This document shows positions 23,637-32,303 of a stretch of DNA of 64,000 nt, in pieces. The stretch comes from Arthrobacter sp. C2 (GTDB taxonomy: Bacteria; Actinomycetota; Actinomycetes; Actinomycetales; Micrococcaceae), in contig CP042428.1 in the NCBI GenBank assembly GCA_024207135.1, positions 4,278,001 through 4,342,000 on the forward strand, read 5' to 3'. Numbering within the stretch: position 1 is the first letter of the stretch; every line of letters begins with the position of its first letter. The translations under genes and the position numbers were made by a program. The notes under the pieces were generated by a model. It worked only from the letters and a program-made list of their open reading frames with translations, had not been told where the DNA came from and made no database searches.

Positions 23637-24881
23637 ATGGATATTCCGACAAGTACGATCCTGATATTGATTGCAGCGACAATCCTCGTGGTGGCCCTGG
23701 TGTGGGTGGTCGCCCGCTCGGTGCCGCGCACCCGTGGCAAACTCAAGGCGGAAACCGGGCGGCTGGATTCGCCAACCCGGAGATCCGCCGCCACGCTGCT
23801 GGCCGGATGGGGCACCGCTGCCGGTTGGGCGCTGGGCGCGGGCGTCGCGGTTTACGTGGCGACGCGCGTGGTCGCCGGTCTCTGGTTGAGGGCCCGGATT
23901 GACGCGGTTCTAGAGCCGTACTCTGCGGTGAGCGACGAGAATTTCCAGGGTTTCATGGCCTGCCAGAGGCTGCCGGAAGCAAGCCCCGGCGCCACGGAGA
24001 CCGACGTTCAGCGCTGCATGGATGCCTTGGTTGAGGCGCCCGCAGGCCCGCCGGAAATCAATGAGGCGTGGCCAATACTGCTTGGCTGGATCGCACCCCT
24101 GGTCGCGGCACTGGTCGTCCTGGCCCTGCTGGCCCTGATGTTGGCCCGGCACCGTGCATCCGCGGCCCCGGAGCCCGTGGTTCTTTCGGCACAGCTACGC
24201 CCACGGGGCATCGTGAGCTTTGGTCCTCGCTGGGCACTGGCCATCCCCGGGATCGCAGCCCTGATGCTGTTCGGATTGCTCCTGGTCACCGGGCTTGCCT
24301 CCAGCCCGGACGGCTGGGGCAGGTTTACCCAGCTGGTTGTTCCGCGCAACAGCTCAGCGCCCTCACCGAGCGGAGGATACGGGCTGCCGTTGACCCCGGG
24401 GACCGAATCGGCACTGTTCCCCGGGTGGTTCTACGGTGTTCCGGTCATCGTGGCGGCGCTGGTGCTGCTGCTTATTGCCGGTGCCTTGCTGCGGTCGCTG
24501 GCCCAGGCCCCGCGTCCGGTGGATCCGGGCCTTCTGGGGGTAGATGACCTGGCACGCACCCTGAAGGCCAAGTTTGTTGCCGGTGTTGCAGGAGCGGGAT
24601 TGCTGACCGCGCTGGGCTCGATGGGGCTCCATGCCGGTGGCGCCATGCTGACCTTGGCGGGGGATGTGCGTCAGGTTGAAGGGCAAGCTGAGTTCTTCTA
24701 TCACGACAGCATGCTCAGCGGTGTTTATCTTGCCGTTGCTGGCTTGCTGTACTGGGTGCTGGCGATCCTGATGCTGGTACTGGCCTTCGCTGCCGTGGTT
24801 GAACTGGTGGCGGCACGTTCGCTGGCGGTTGCGGTGGCCCTGGACGAGGAACCACAGGGTTCGGCATCCCCAACGCCGTAG
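23637..24881 (+). CDS. Multi-pass membrane protein of unknown function, GntR-linked
   Basis: 414 residues with about seven or eight hydrophobic segments: an N-terminal helix (ILILIAATILVVALVWVV), a second near 55-80, a pair around 145-165, and others to the C-terminus. A Cys-containing extracytoplasmic loop (MACQRLPEAS ... VQRCMD) lies between helices 2 and 3. There are no ABC, MFS or protease motifs. YtrA-type regulators commonly sit beside membrane proteins of envelope-stress or transport operons, so co-regulation with the upstream gene is plausible. AAGGTGGG stands upstream of the ATG. Confidence 0.7.
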   Translation: MDIPTSTILILIAATILVVALVWVVARSVPRTRGKLKAETGRLDSPTRRSAATLLAGWGTAAGWALGAGVAVYVATRVVAGLWLRARIDAVLEPYSAVSDENFQGFMACQRLPEASPGATETDVQRCMDALVEAPAGPPEINEAWPILLGWIAPLVAALVVLALLALMLARHRASAAPEPVVLSAQLRPRGIVSFGPRWALAIPGIAALMLFGLLLVTGLASSPDGWGRFTQLVVPRNSSAPSPSGGYGLPLTPGTESALFPGWFYGVPVIVAALVLLLIAGALLRSLAQAPRPVDPGLLGVDDLARTLKAKFVAGVAGAGLLTALGSMGLHAGGAMLTLAGDVRQVEGQAEFFYHDSMLSGVYLAVAGLLYWVLAILMLVLAFAAVVELVAARSLAVAVALDEEPQGSASPTP

Positions 24882-24951
24882 CCGGCAGTAGGAACCCGCT
24901 GGCCGCCAGCCCCGGAACGGGAGGGCTGGATGCCAACGGCATAAGGGATGG

Positions 24952-25971
24952 CTAGTTCTTCCAGCCGATTTCGCGGGCGATGTTCGCGATCTCCGTCATC
25001 ACGTGCGCGTTGTAGTCCACGCCCAGCTGGTTCGGCAGGGCGAAGAGCACGTAGTCGGCCTCGCCGATCGCCTCGTCGGCCATGAACTGGGCCGCGACCT
25101 CCTCGGGGGAGCCCGAGTAGGTGGGGCCCGAGCGGGCCACCGAGCCGTCCAGGATCCCCACCGAGTCCCCGCGTTCGCGGCGCCCGAAGTAGATATCGTC
25201 CTTGTCGGTGGTGATCGGGAACGCGCTGCGGGTCACCGCGGTCATCCCGCCGGTGGTGTGCCCGCTGGCGGCGTATGCAGCCTTGTACCGGCGCAGCTGG
25301 TCGGCCTGCAGCACATGGAAGGGCCGCCCGTCGTCCTCCAGCAGCAAGGTGGAGGAGAGCAGGTTCATGCCCACCCCTCCGGTCCACAGCCCCGAGCCGA
25401 TGGTCGCCGCTCCCCACCAGATCCTGTTTTCCAGGCCGGGGGAGATGGGGTTGATCGGCAGCAGTTCGTCCTGCTCGTGGTGGTGGTGTCCGCCGGGTTC
25501 CGGGTGGGCGATGCCTGCCCCGGAGATCGCCTTGCGGAACAGGGCGGTGCGTTCGCGGGTCTCGTTGGCCCAGCTGTTGCCCGGTTCCAGGTGGTAGCCG
25601 AACTGGTGCTGTCCGTCGCGGGCCGGCTCGGGCGAGCCGCGGCTGACGCCCAGCGGCAGCCGGCCGTTGCTGATCGCATCCACGGCACCGGCCTGCTCTG
25701 CCATGTATAGGGGATTTTCGTACCTCATGTCGATCACCCCGGTGCCGACCTCGAGCGTCGTGGTTTTCGCCGCCATGGCGGCCAACAGGGGGAATGGCGT
25801 GGAGAGCGAATTGCCAAAGTGGTGCACCCGCATCCAGACTCCGTCGAACCCGGATTCCTCGGCCGCCACGGCCAGGTCCACCATTTGGCGCACAGCGTCG
25901 GCGCCGGTGGGCACCGGCGAATTGCTGGAGCCGCCCGAGTGGCCGAAGGTCAAGAAACCGATCTTTTTCAC
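24952..25971 (-). CDS. LLM class flavin-dependent oxidoreductase
   Basis: 339 residues of the bacterial luciferase-like monooxygenase fold: a strand-1 start MKKIGFLTFGHSGG, the early VWMRVHHFGNSLSTPFPLLAAM block where flavin and substrate bind, TTLEVGTGVIDMRYENPLYMAE, and LPLGVSRGSPEP. Members use reduced FMN or F420 to oxygenate or reduce varied substrates; the coenzyme cannot be decided by eye. It stands alone on the minus strand and is divergent from dusB. Confidence 0.9.
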   Translation of the reverse strand: MKKIGFLTFGHSGGSSNSPVPTGADAVRQMVDLAVAAEESGFDGVWMRVHHFGNSLSTPFPLLAAMAAKTTTLEVGTGVIDMRYENPLYMAEQAGAVDAISNGRLPLGVSRGSPEPARDGQHQFGYHLEPGNSWANETRERTALFRKAISGAGIAHPEPGGHHHHEQDELLPINPISPGLENRIWWGAATIGSGLWTGGVGMNLLSSTLLLEDDGRPFHVLQADQLRRYKAAYAASGHTTGGMTAVTRSAFPITTDKDDIYFGRRERGDSVGILDGSVARSGPTYSGSPEEVAAQFMADEAIGEADYVLFALPNQLGVDYNAHVMTEIANIAREIGWKN

Positions 25972-26089
25972 GCTTCACCCTTTTTCATGCAAACGTATCT
26001 ACTTCGGCTACAGCGGCGGGACGCTCGTGAATATTCCCGATGTGATCCACAAGTCTGCCCCGCGGTGACACGGATTTGCATCTATTTGA

Positions 26090-26095
26090 GAGAAT
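26090..26095 (+). promoter_or_regulatory. Candidate -10 of a leaderless dusB promoter
   Basis: GAGAAT lies 6 bases before the GTG at 26102 and there is no Shine-Dalgarno sequence. GTGACA at 26065-26070 is a possible, slightly distant -35. Confidence 0.35.
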
Positions 26096-26101
26096 GGGTT
26101 A

Positions 26102-27298
26102 GTGACTGCAATTGCCGATGTAACCGAAAACGCCGCGCCCACCCCGGCGAAGCTTGAGCTGCCCCCGCTGAAACTGGGCAAGCACACCATTGACACCCCG
26201 GTGATCCTTGCCCCCATGGCAGGCATCACCAACAAGGCCTTCCGCCGGCTCTGCCGCGAATACGGCGGCGGGGTGTACGTCACCGAGATGGTCACCTCCC
26301 GGGCATTGGTGGAACGCAACACCGAGTCGATGCGCATCATCTCCCACGATCCGGACGAGGAACTGCGCTCGGTCCAGCTCTACGGCGTGGACCCCAAGAC
26401 CGTCGGCGCCGCCGTGCGCCTGATCGTCGAGGAAGACCGCGCCGACCACATCGACCTGAACTTCGGCTGCCCGGTCCCCAAGGTCACCCGCAAGGGCGGG
26501 GGAGCGGCGCTTCCATGGAAGACCGACCTGTTCACCGCCATCATCGAGGCCGCCACCACCGAGGCCGCCCGCGGGGAGGTGCCCCTGACCATCAAGATGC
26601 GCAAGGGCATCAACGAGGACCACCTCACCTACATCGAATCGGGCAAGATCGCCCGCGACCACGGCGTCGCGGCCGTCGCCCTGCACGGGCGCACCGCCAG
26701 CCAGTACTACTCCGGCAAGGCCGACTGGGACTCGATCGCACGCCTGCGCGAGGCCCTGCCGGACATGCCGGTGCTGGGCAACGGGGACATCTGGAGCGCC
26801 GAGGACGCCGTGGCCATGGTCCAGCAGACCGGTGTCGACGGCATCGTCGTGGGCCGCGGCTGCATGGGCCGCCCCTGGCTTTTCGGGGACCTGCAGGCAG
26901 CCTTCGAGGGGACCGACAAGCGCTACACGCCCGGTCTGGCCAAGGTCGCCGAGACCGTCTACCGCCACGCGGAACTGCTCACCGAGTACTTCGAGGACGA
27001 ATTCAAGGGCCTGCGCGATATCCGCAAGCACATGGCCTGGTACTTCAAGGGCTACCCGGTCGGCGGGGACATCCGCTCCGCCCTGGCCCAGGTCCCCACC
27101 CTGGAGGTCTTGCGCGAACTGCTGGCCCAGCTCGACCTGGACATGCCCTACCCGGGCAAGGATGCCGAGGGCCAGCGCGGCCGCGCCGGCTCCCCGAAAA
27201 AGACGCACCTGCCCGACGGCTGGCTTTCGACCCGTGAGATGAACGAGAACCACAAGGCCATGATCGCCGCGGCCGAACTAGACATTTCCGGCGGCTAA
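26102..27298 (+). CDS. dusB: tRNA dihydrouridine synthase DusB
   Basis: 398 residues, FMN-dependent TIM-barrel enzyme that reduces uridines in the tRNA D-loop. Family marks are LAPMAGITNKAFR, the DLNFGCPVPKVTRKGGGAAL signature with the catalytic Cys, a KMRKG strand, ALHGRTASQYYSG, and GNGDIWSAEDA for FMN phosphate binding. The GTG start fits the conserved N-terminus. The C-terminal extension after DIRKHMAWYFKG is typical of actinobacterial DusB. It is 8 bases upstream of dgt and almost surely co-transcribed with it. Confidence 0.95.
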   Translation: MTAIADVTENAAPTPAKLELPPLKLGKHTIDTPVILAPMAGITNKAFRRLCREYGGGVYVTEMVTSRALVERNTESMRIISHDPDEELRSVQLYGVDPKTVGAAVRLIVEEDRADHIDLNFGCPVPKVTRKGGGAALPWKTDLFTAIIEAATTEAARGEVPLTIKMRKGINEDHLTYIESGKIARDHGVAAVALHGRTASQYYSGKADWDSIARLREALPDMPVLGNGDIWSAEDAVAMVQQTGVDGIVVGRGCMGRPWLFGDLQAAFEGTDKRYTPGLAKVAETVYRHAELLTEYFEDEFKGLRDIRKHMAWYFKGYPVGGDIRSALAQVPTLEVLRELLAQLDLDMPYPGKDAEGQRGRAGSPKKTHLPDGWLSTREMNENHKAMIAAAELDISGG

Positions 27299-27306
27299 GG
27301 AGCTCC

Positions 27307-28590
27307 ATGTTGCAGATTCCCGGATACACCGAAGCGGATGCCGAACGCTGGGCCCCCGAACCGCCCAAGAAGGCCTACCGCACCGCGTTCGAACGTGACC
27401 GCGCCCGGGTGCTGCACTCCTCGGCGCTGCGCCGCCTGGGCGCCAAGACCCAGGTCGTCGCGCCGTCCTCGGACGACTTCGTGCGCACCCGGCTGACCCA
27501 CTCCCTGGAGGTCGCCCAGGTGGGCCGCGAGCTGGGTGCCACCCTGGGCTGCGACCCGGACGTGGTGGACACCGCCTGCCTGTCCCACGACCTGGGCCAC
27601 CCGCCCTTCGGGCACAACGGCGAGACCGCCCTGAACGAGTTGGCCCGCGACATCGGCGGGTTCGAGGGCAACGCCCAGACCCTGCGCCTGCTGACCCGCA
27701 TCGAGACCAAGACCTTCCGGCACAACGGCGCCTCGGCCGGGCTGAACCTCACCCGCGCCTCGCTGGATGCCGCATGCAAGTACCCCTGGCTGCGCGCCGA
27801 CGCCCCGGAAAGGAACGGGAAGAAGACCTCCAAGTTCGGCGTCTACGCCGACGACGCCCCGATCTTCGACTGGCTGCGCTCCGGCTCGGGCGCCGAGGCC
27901 CGGCAGACCTGCATCGAGGCCCAGGTCATGGACCTGGCCGACGACATCTCCTACTCGGTGCACGACGTCGAGGACGCCATCAACGCCGGGCGCTTCCAGC
28001 TGCGCTGGATCAAGGATCCTGACCAGCGCGCCCGCGTCATCACCTTCACCCGCCAGTGGTACCTGCCGCACGTCGAGGACGCCGTGATCGACGCGGCGTT
28101 CAAGCGCCTGGAGGCCACCGCGGAATGGGTTCCGCACACCGACGGCTCACGCCGCTCCATGGCCGCGCTGAAGGACATGACCAGCCAGTTCATCGGCCGC
28201 TTCTGCCAGTCCGCGATCGATGCGACCCGCGAGCAGTTCGGCCACGGGGAACTGACCCGCTTCAACGCGGCCCTGATCGTCCCCGAATCCACCGAGCACG
28301 AGATCGCCGCCATGAAGGGCCTGGCCACCGCGTACGTGATGACCAGCGACGAGCGCAAGCCCATCTACGCCCGGCAGCGCGAAACCCTCATGGAACTGGT
28401 GACACTGCTCAACGAGACCGGGGACAGGTACCTGGAACCGCTGTTCGCCGCCGACTGGCGCGACGCCGCGGACGACGCCGACCGGTTGCGCACCGTCATC
28501 GACCAGGTGGCCTCGCTCACCGACGCCTCGGCCATCGAATGGCACGCCACCCTGGTGCTGGGCAAGAGCTTTTCCGAGCGGCTCTTCTAG
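27307..28590 (+). CDS. dgt: Deoxyguanosinetriphosphate triphosphohydrolase-like protein
   Basis: 427 residues of the HD superfamily. The metal-binding residues are visible as the His in RLTHSLEVAQVG, the HD pair in CLSHDLGHPPFGHNGE, and the downstream Asp in MDLADDISYSVHDVED. The family removes triphosphate from dNTPs, adjusting deoxynucleotide pools. AAGGAG directly before the ATG confirms the start. It lies between dusB and dnaG, a common actinobacterial arrangement that ties dNTP control to replication priming. Confidence 0.95.
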   Translation: MLQIPGYTEADAERWAPEPPKKAYRTAFERDRARVLHSSALRRLGAKTQVVAPSSDDFVRTRLTHSLEVAQVGRELGATLGCDPDVVDTACLSHDLGHPPFGHNGETALNELARDIGGFEGNAQTLRLLTRIETKTFRHNGASAGLNLTRASLDAACKYPWLRADAPERNGKKTSKFGVYADDAPIFDWLRSGSGAEARQTCIEAQVMDLADDISYSVHDVEDAINAGRFQLRWIKDPDQRARVITFTRQWYLPHVEDAVIDAAFKRLEATAEWVPHTDGSRRSMAALKDMTSQFIGRFCQSAIDATREQFGHGELTRFNAALIVPESTEHEIAAMKGLATAYVMTSDERKPIYARQRETLMELVTLLNETGDRYLEPLFAADWRDAADDADRLRTVIDQVASLTDASAIEWHATLVLGKSFSERLF

Positions 28591-28651
28591 GCCCGGCCCG
28601 CCCGATCCACAGCCCGTGGCCCGGCGGAACCTGCCACCGGTGAATGGTCAC

Positions 28652-28657
28652 TAGACT
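28652..28657 (+). promoter_or_regulatory. Candidate -10 for dnaG
   Basis: TAGACT lies 7 bases upstream of the ATG at 28665, with GGAGGG in between. A start site this close would give a leaderless or near-leaderless message. Confidence 0.3.
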
Positions 28658-28664
28658 GGAGGGC

Positions 28665-30542
28665 ATGGCAGGCCTGATTAAGCGTGAAGATATCGACGAA
28701 GTCCGCAACCGCACGGACATCAAGGAAGTCATCGACGGATATGTGACGCTGAAATCCGCCGGTGTCGGTTCGTGGAAGGGCCTGTGCCCCTTCCACGACG
28801 AACGCTCCCCGTCCTTCCACGTGCGCCCGCAGGTCGGTTCCTTCCACTGCTTCGGCTGCGGGGAATCGGGCGACGTGATCGCCTTCCTGCAGAAGATCAA
28901 CCACGGCACCTTCTCCGAGACCGTCGAGCAGCTGGCCGCCCGCGTCGGCATCGAGCTGCACTACGAGGACGGTGGCACCGGGCCGCGCCGCGAGGAGACC
29001 GGCCGCCGCCAGCGCCTGCTGGACGCCCACAAGATCTCCGAGGAGTTCTTCCGCGAACAACTGACCACCCCCGGTGCAGCGGCCGGCCAAAAATTCCTCT
29101 CCGAGCGCGACTTCGATGCCGAGGCCGCCGCGCACTTCGGCGTCGGCTACGCACCGCAGGGCTGGGACGCATTGCTCAAGCACCTGCGCGGCCGCGGCTT
29201 CCAGGACGAGGAACTCAAGCTGACCGGAATCTTCTCCGAGGGCAACCGCGGGATCTACGACAGGTTCCGCGGCCGGCTCATCTGGCCCATCCGCGACCTC
29301 ACCGGGGCCACCATCGGCTTCGGGGCGCGCAAGCTCTACGAGGACGACCAGGGCCCCAAGTACCTGAACACCCCCGAGACCCAGCTCTACAAGAAGTCCC
29401 AGGTCCTCTACGGGGTCGACCTGGCCAAGCGCGAGATCACCAAGACCCGCCAACTGGTCGTGGTCGAGGGCTACACCGACGTGATGGCCTGCCACCTCTC
29501 GGGCATCGGCACCGCCGTGGCCACCTGCGGCACCGCCTTCGGCACCGACCACATCAAGATCGCCCGCCGACTGCTGCGCGACGACGGATCCGGCGGCGAG
29601 GTGGTCTTCACCTTCGACGGCGACGCCGCCGGCCAGAAGGCCGCGCTGCGCGCCTTCGAGGAAGACCAGAAGTTCATCGCGCAGACCTACGTCGCGGTCG
29701 AACCCACCGGGGCGGACCCGTGCGACCTGCGCCAGACCCGCGGCCCGGAGGCCGTGCGCGAACTCATCGACTCCAAGCGGCCGCTGTTTGAGTTCGCCAT
29801 CAAGGCGGGCCTGAAGAACTACAACCTCAACACCGTCGAGGGGCGGGTGCAGGCGCTGCGCGTCAGCGCGCCGATCGTCGCCGGCATCCGCGACTCGGCC
29901 ATCCGTCCGGCCTACGCCCGCGAACTGGCCGGCTGGCTCGGCATGGACATGGAGGACGTGAACCGCGCCGTGGGCGCCTCGGTGCGCCGCAACCGGATGC
30001 CCAAGAGCGCCGAGCCCCTCCACGGAAACGCGGGCCACGCGGCGCAGGAGCAACCCGCCGCACCGGTCTACTCCCGCCCGGACCCGCGCGACCCCGTGTC
30101 CCGGATGGAACGCGAGGCCCTGGAAGTGGTGCTGCAGCAGCCGGCGCAACTGACCGCCGAGCAGTGGCAGGCGTTCTACGACGCCCGGTTCATGGCCCCG
30201 GCCCATGCCGCGGTCCACGACGCCGTGCGTGCCGCCGGGCTCTCCGGTGCCACCCCCTCGCAGTGGGTCGAGGCGATCCGCCAGGAAGTTCCCGAACCGC
30301 TGCGCTCGTTCGTCTCCGAGCTGGCCGTCACCCCGTTGCCGGCGAGCACCACCGATGCCCTGCTGCGCTATTGCAACGACATCATCAACCGCCTCTTCGA
30401 ACTGCAGATCACGCACCTGAAGGCGGAGAAGATGGGGGAGCTCCAGCGCATGGATCCGGAAGGCGATCCCGAGGGGTTCCAGCGCATCAACCGCGAGCTT
30501 TTGGAGCTGGAATTGCGTCGCCGGGCACTGCGCCAGGAGTAG
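28665..30542 (+). CDS. dnaG: DNA primase
   Basis: 625 residues. It synthesises the RNA primers for replication. Domains in order: the CHC2 zinc finger (CPFHDERSPSFHV, then FHCFGCGESGD), the primase core with FRGRLIWPIRD, and the TOPRIM domain with VVVEGYTDVMA and FDGDAAGQKA whose acidic residues bind metal. The C-terminal helicase-binding region follows from about residue 450, with an acidic, helical tail. The ATG at 28665 follows GGAGGGC; an ATG at 28644 is in frame but not needed. Confidence 0.97.
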   Translation: MAGLIKREDIDEVRNRTDIKEVIDGYVTLKSAGVGSWKGLCPFHDERSPSFHVRPQVGSFHCFGCGESGDVIAFLQKINHGTFSETVEQLAARVGIELHYEDGGTGPRREETGRRQRLLDAHKISEEFFREQLTTPGAAAGQKFLSERDFDAEAAAHFGVGYAPQGWDALLKHLRGRGFQDEELKLTGIFSEGNRGIYDRFRGRLIWPIRDLTGATIGFGARKLYEDDQGPKYLNTPETQLYKKSQVLYGVDLAKREITKTRQLVVVEGYTDVMACHLSGIGTAVATCGTAFGTDHIKIARRLLRDDGSGGEVVFTFDGDAAGQKAALRAFEEDQKFIAQTYVAVEPTGADPCDLRQTRGPEAVRELIDSKRPLFEFAIKAGLKNYNLNTVEGRVQALRVSAPIVAGIRDSAIRPAYARELAGWLGMDMEDVNRAVGASVRRNRMPKSAEPLHGNAGHAAQEQPAAPVYSRPDPRDPVSRMEREALEVVLQQPAQLTAEQWQAFYDARFMAPAHAAVHDAVRAAGLSGATPSQWVEAIRQEVPEPLRSFVSELAVTPLPASTTDALLRYCNDIINRLFELQITHLKAEKMGELQRMDPEGDPEGFQRINRELLELELRRRALRQE

Positions 30543-30608
30543 TCGCCAACGGGGCCGGGAGCGATTTTTGTTTTCCCGAAACCTTGTGTAGAGTATTCCT
30601 CGTTGCAT

Positions 30609-30681
30609 TCCTCCGTAGCTCAATTGGCAGAGCATCCGACTGTTAATCGGAAGGTTACTGGTTCAAGTCCATTCGGGGGAG
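30609..30681 (+). tRNA. tRNA-Asn (GTT), copy 1
   Basis: A 73-base cloverleaf: acceptor TCCTCCG/CGGGGGA (one T-G pair), TA at positions 8-9, D-arm GCTC...GAGC, anticodon loop CTGTTAA with GTT, and T-arm with GTTCAAGTC. The next bases are CCA. A TAGAGT -10-like box is 14 bases upstream. A second copy at 34084 differs at two positions. Confidence 0.97.
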
Positions 30682-30689
30682 CCAGAGAA

Positions 30690-30721
30690 GGAAATCCCGG
30701 TCCAATTGGTCCGGGATTTCC
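30690..30721 (+). terminator. Terminator after tRNA-Asn copy 1
   Basis: GGAAATCCCGG (30690-30700) pairs with 30711-30721 around TCCAATTGGT. Confidence 0.7.
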
Positions 30722-30777
30722 TGGTTTAACACCGGTTTTTGCCCGTTTCAGGCATGGCCGGGACCGCCGCGTGAATC

Positions 30778-30783
30778 TACGCT
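30778..30783 (+). promoter_or_regulatory. Candidate -10 of a leaderless promoter for the lipase maturation factor gene
   Basis: TACGCT lies 6 bases before the ATG at 30790, and no Shine-Dalgarno sequence is present. Confidence 0.35.
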
Positions 30784-30789
30784 GGTGCC

Positions 30790-32214
30790 ATGGAGTGGCT
30801 GGCGGCGTACGACTACGGCATGGCCCGCGAAATCCTGCAACGCGGGGTCGCGCTGATCTACCTCGTTGCCTTCGTTTCCACGCTGAACCAGTTCCCGGCA
30901 CTGGCCGGCGAGCACGGGTTGCTTCCGGTGCCAAGGCTGCTTGCCGGGCCCGGTGCCCGACGGCCTTCGTTGTTCAGCCGGATCGGTTACTCGGACCGGA
31001 AACTGGTGGCGGTGTGCGCCGCCGGGATCGGAATCTCCGCGGTGCTGGTTGCAGGTCTTCCCCAGGCCGGGCCCCCGTGGCTGCCGCTGGCCGCCTTCCT
31101 GGCCCTGTGGGGCCTGTACATGTCGATCGTGAACGTGGGGCAGGTCTTCTACGGATTCGGCTGGGAAATGCTGCTGCTCGAGGCCGGGTTCACCGTGGGC
31201 CTGCTCGGTTCCCGGCAGGTCCCGCCACCGCTGACCATCCTGCTGCTGGTCGCCTGGCTGGTGTTCCGGCTGGAATTCGGTGCCGGAATGATCAAGTGGC
31301 GCCGGGACCCGGCCTGGCGAAACCTCACGGCCATGTACTACCACCACCAGACCCAGCCGATGCCCGGCCCGCTCAGCAGGCTCGCTCACCTGGCCCCGAA
31401 ATGGTGGCACCGCATCGAGGCTGCGGGCAACCACGGAGCCCAGCTGCTGGTCCCGTTCCTGCTCTTTGCGCCCCAGCCGGTTGCCTCCGCCGCGGCCGGG
31501 GTCGTCATCGCCACGCAGCTGTGGCTGGTGATCACAGGCAACTTCGCCTGGCTGAACTGGCTCACCATCGTGCTGGCCACCTGCCGGATCAGCGATCCGG
31601 TGCTGCGGGGGATCCTTCCGTGGCTGCCGCCGGAAAGCGGGGTGCCCGCCGAGGCCCCGATCTGGTGGACCGTGCTGGTGCTGGCCGGCACGCTGTTGCT
31701 GGTGGTGCTCTCCATCCCGGCACTGCGCAACCTCGCCACCCCGGCCCAGCTCATGAATGCCGCGTTCAACAAGTGGCAGCTGGGCAACGCCTACGGTGCC
31801 TTCGGTACGGTCACCCGGGAACGGATCGAGATCGTCATCGAAGGCACCGAGGACGAAGCGGCCGCCGCGGCGAACTGGCTGGAATACGGGTTCAAGGGCA
31901 AGCCCGGGGATCCGGCCAGGCGGCCGCGCCAGTTCGCGCCCTACCACCTGCGCCTGGATTGGATGATGTGGTTCCTGCCGCTGGGCTCGATCCACCAGCG
32001 CTGGTTCTACACGCTGCTGGCCCGGCTGCTGGAGGCCGATGCCCGGACCCTGGCGCTGCTGCGGCACGACCCGTTCGCCGGAAGGAAACCGCGCTTCATC
32101 CGCGTGCTGACCTACCGCTACCGTTTTGCCACCGCGGCCCAGCACCGGAGCACCGGCGACCTGTGGGTGCGCGACCGGCGCCGGTTGGTGATCGGTCCCA
32201 TCGAGCGGCAATGA
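30790..32214 (+). CDS. Lipase maturation factor family protein
   Basis: 474 residues with about seven transmembrane helices. The pattern LIYLVAFVSTLNQFPALAGEHGLLPV at the N-terminus, QVFYGFGWEMLLLEAGF, LEFGAGMIKWRRDPAWRNLTAMYYHHQTQPMP and the soluble C-terminal strand FAPYHLRLDWMMWFLPLGS are the marks of LMF1/LMF2-type proteins. In animals LMF1 helps lipases fold in the endoplasmic reticulum; the bacterial role is unknown. No lipase gene is adjacent. It lies, with the ABC-F gene, between two tRNA-Asn genes. Confidence 0.88.
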   Translation: MEWLAAYDYGMAREILQRGVALIYLVAFVSTLNQFPALAGEHGLLPVPRLLAGPGARRPSLFSRIGYSDRKLVAVCAAGIGISAVLVAGLPQAGPPWLPLAAFLALWGLYMSIVNVGQVFYGFGWEMLLLEAGFTVGLLGSRQVPPPLTILLLVAWLVFRLEFGAGMIKWRRDPAWRNLTAMYYHHQTQPMPGPLSRLAHLAPKWWHRIEAAGNHGAQLLVPFLLFAPQPVASAAAGVVIATQLWLVITGNFAWLNWLTIVLATCRISDPVLRGILPWLPPESGVPAEAPIWWTVLVLAGTLLLVVLSIPALRNLATPAQLMNAAFNKWQLGNAYGAFGTVTRERIEIVIEGTEDEAAAAANWLEYGFKGKPGDPARRPRQFAPYHLRLDWMMWFLPLGSIHQRWFYTLLARLLEADARTLALLRHDPFAGRKPRFIRVLTYRYRFATAAQHRSTGDLWVRDRRRLVIGPIERQ

Positions 32215-32292
32215 ACGGACCTCCGCCAGCTGGCGCGCACCGGCCGGGGATGGCCGTGGGAAGGCTGCAGGTCCGCCGGGCCGGGTGTCAGT

Positions 32293-32298
32293 AGGATG
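32293..32298 (+). promoter_or_regulatory. Candidate -10 of a leaderless promoter for the ABC-F gene
   Basis: TAGGAT lies 5 bases before the GTG at 32304, without a ribosome-binding site. Confidence 0.4.
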
Positions 32299-32303
32299 GG
32301 ACG

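Noticed and set aside
28587-30635. 682-codon minus-strand frame across dnaG
   Set aside because: dnaG has its zinc finger and TOPRIM motifs; the opposite frame has none.
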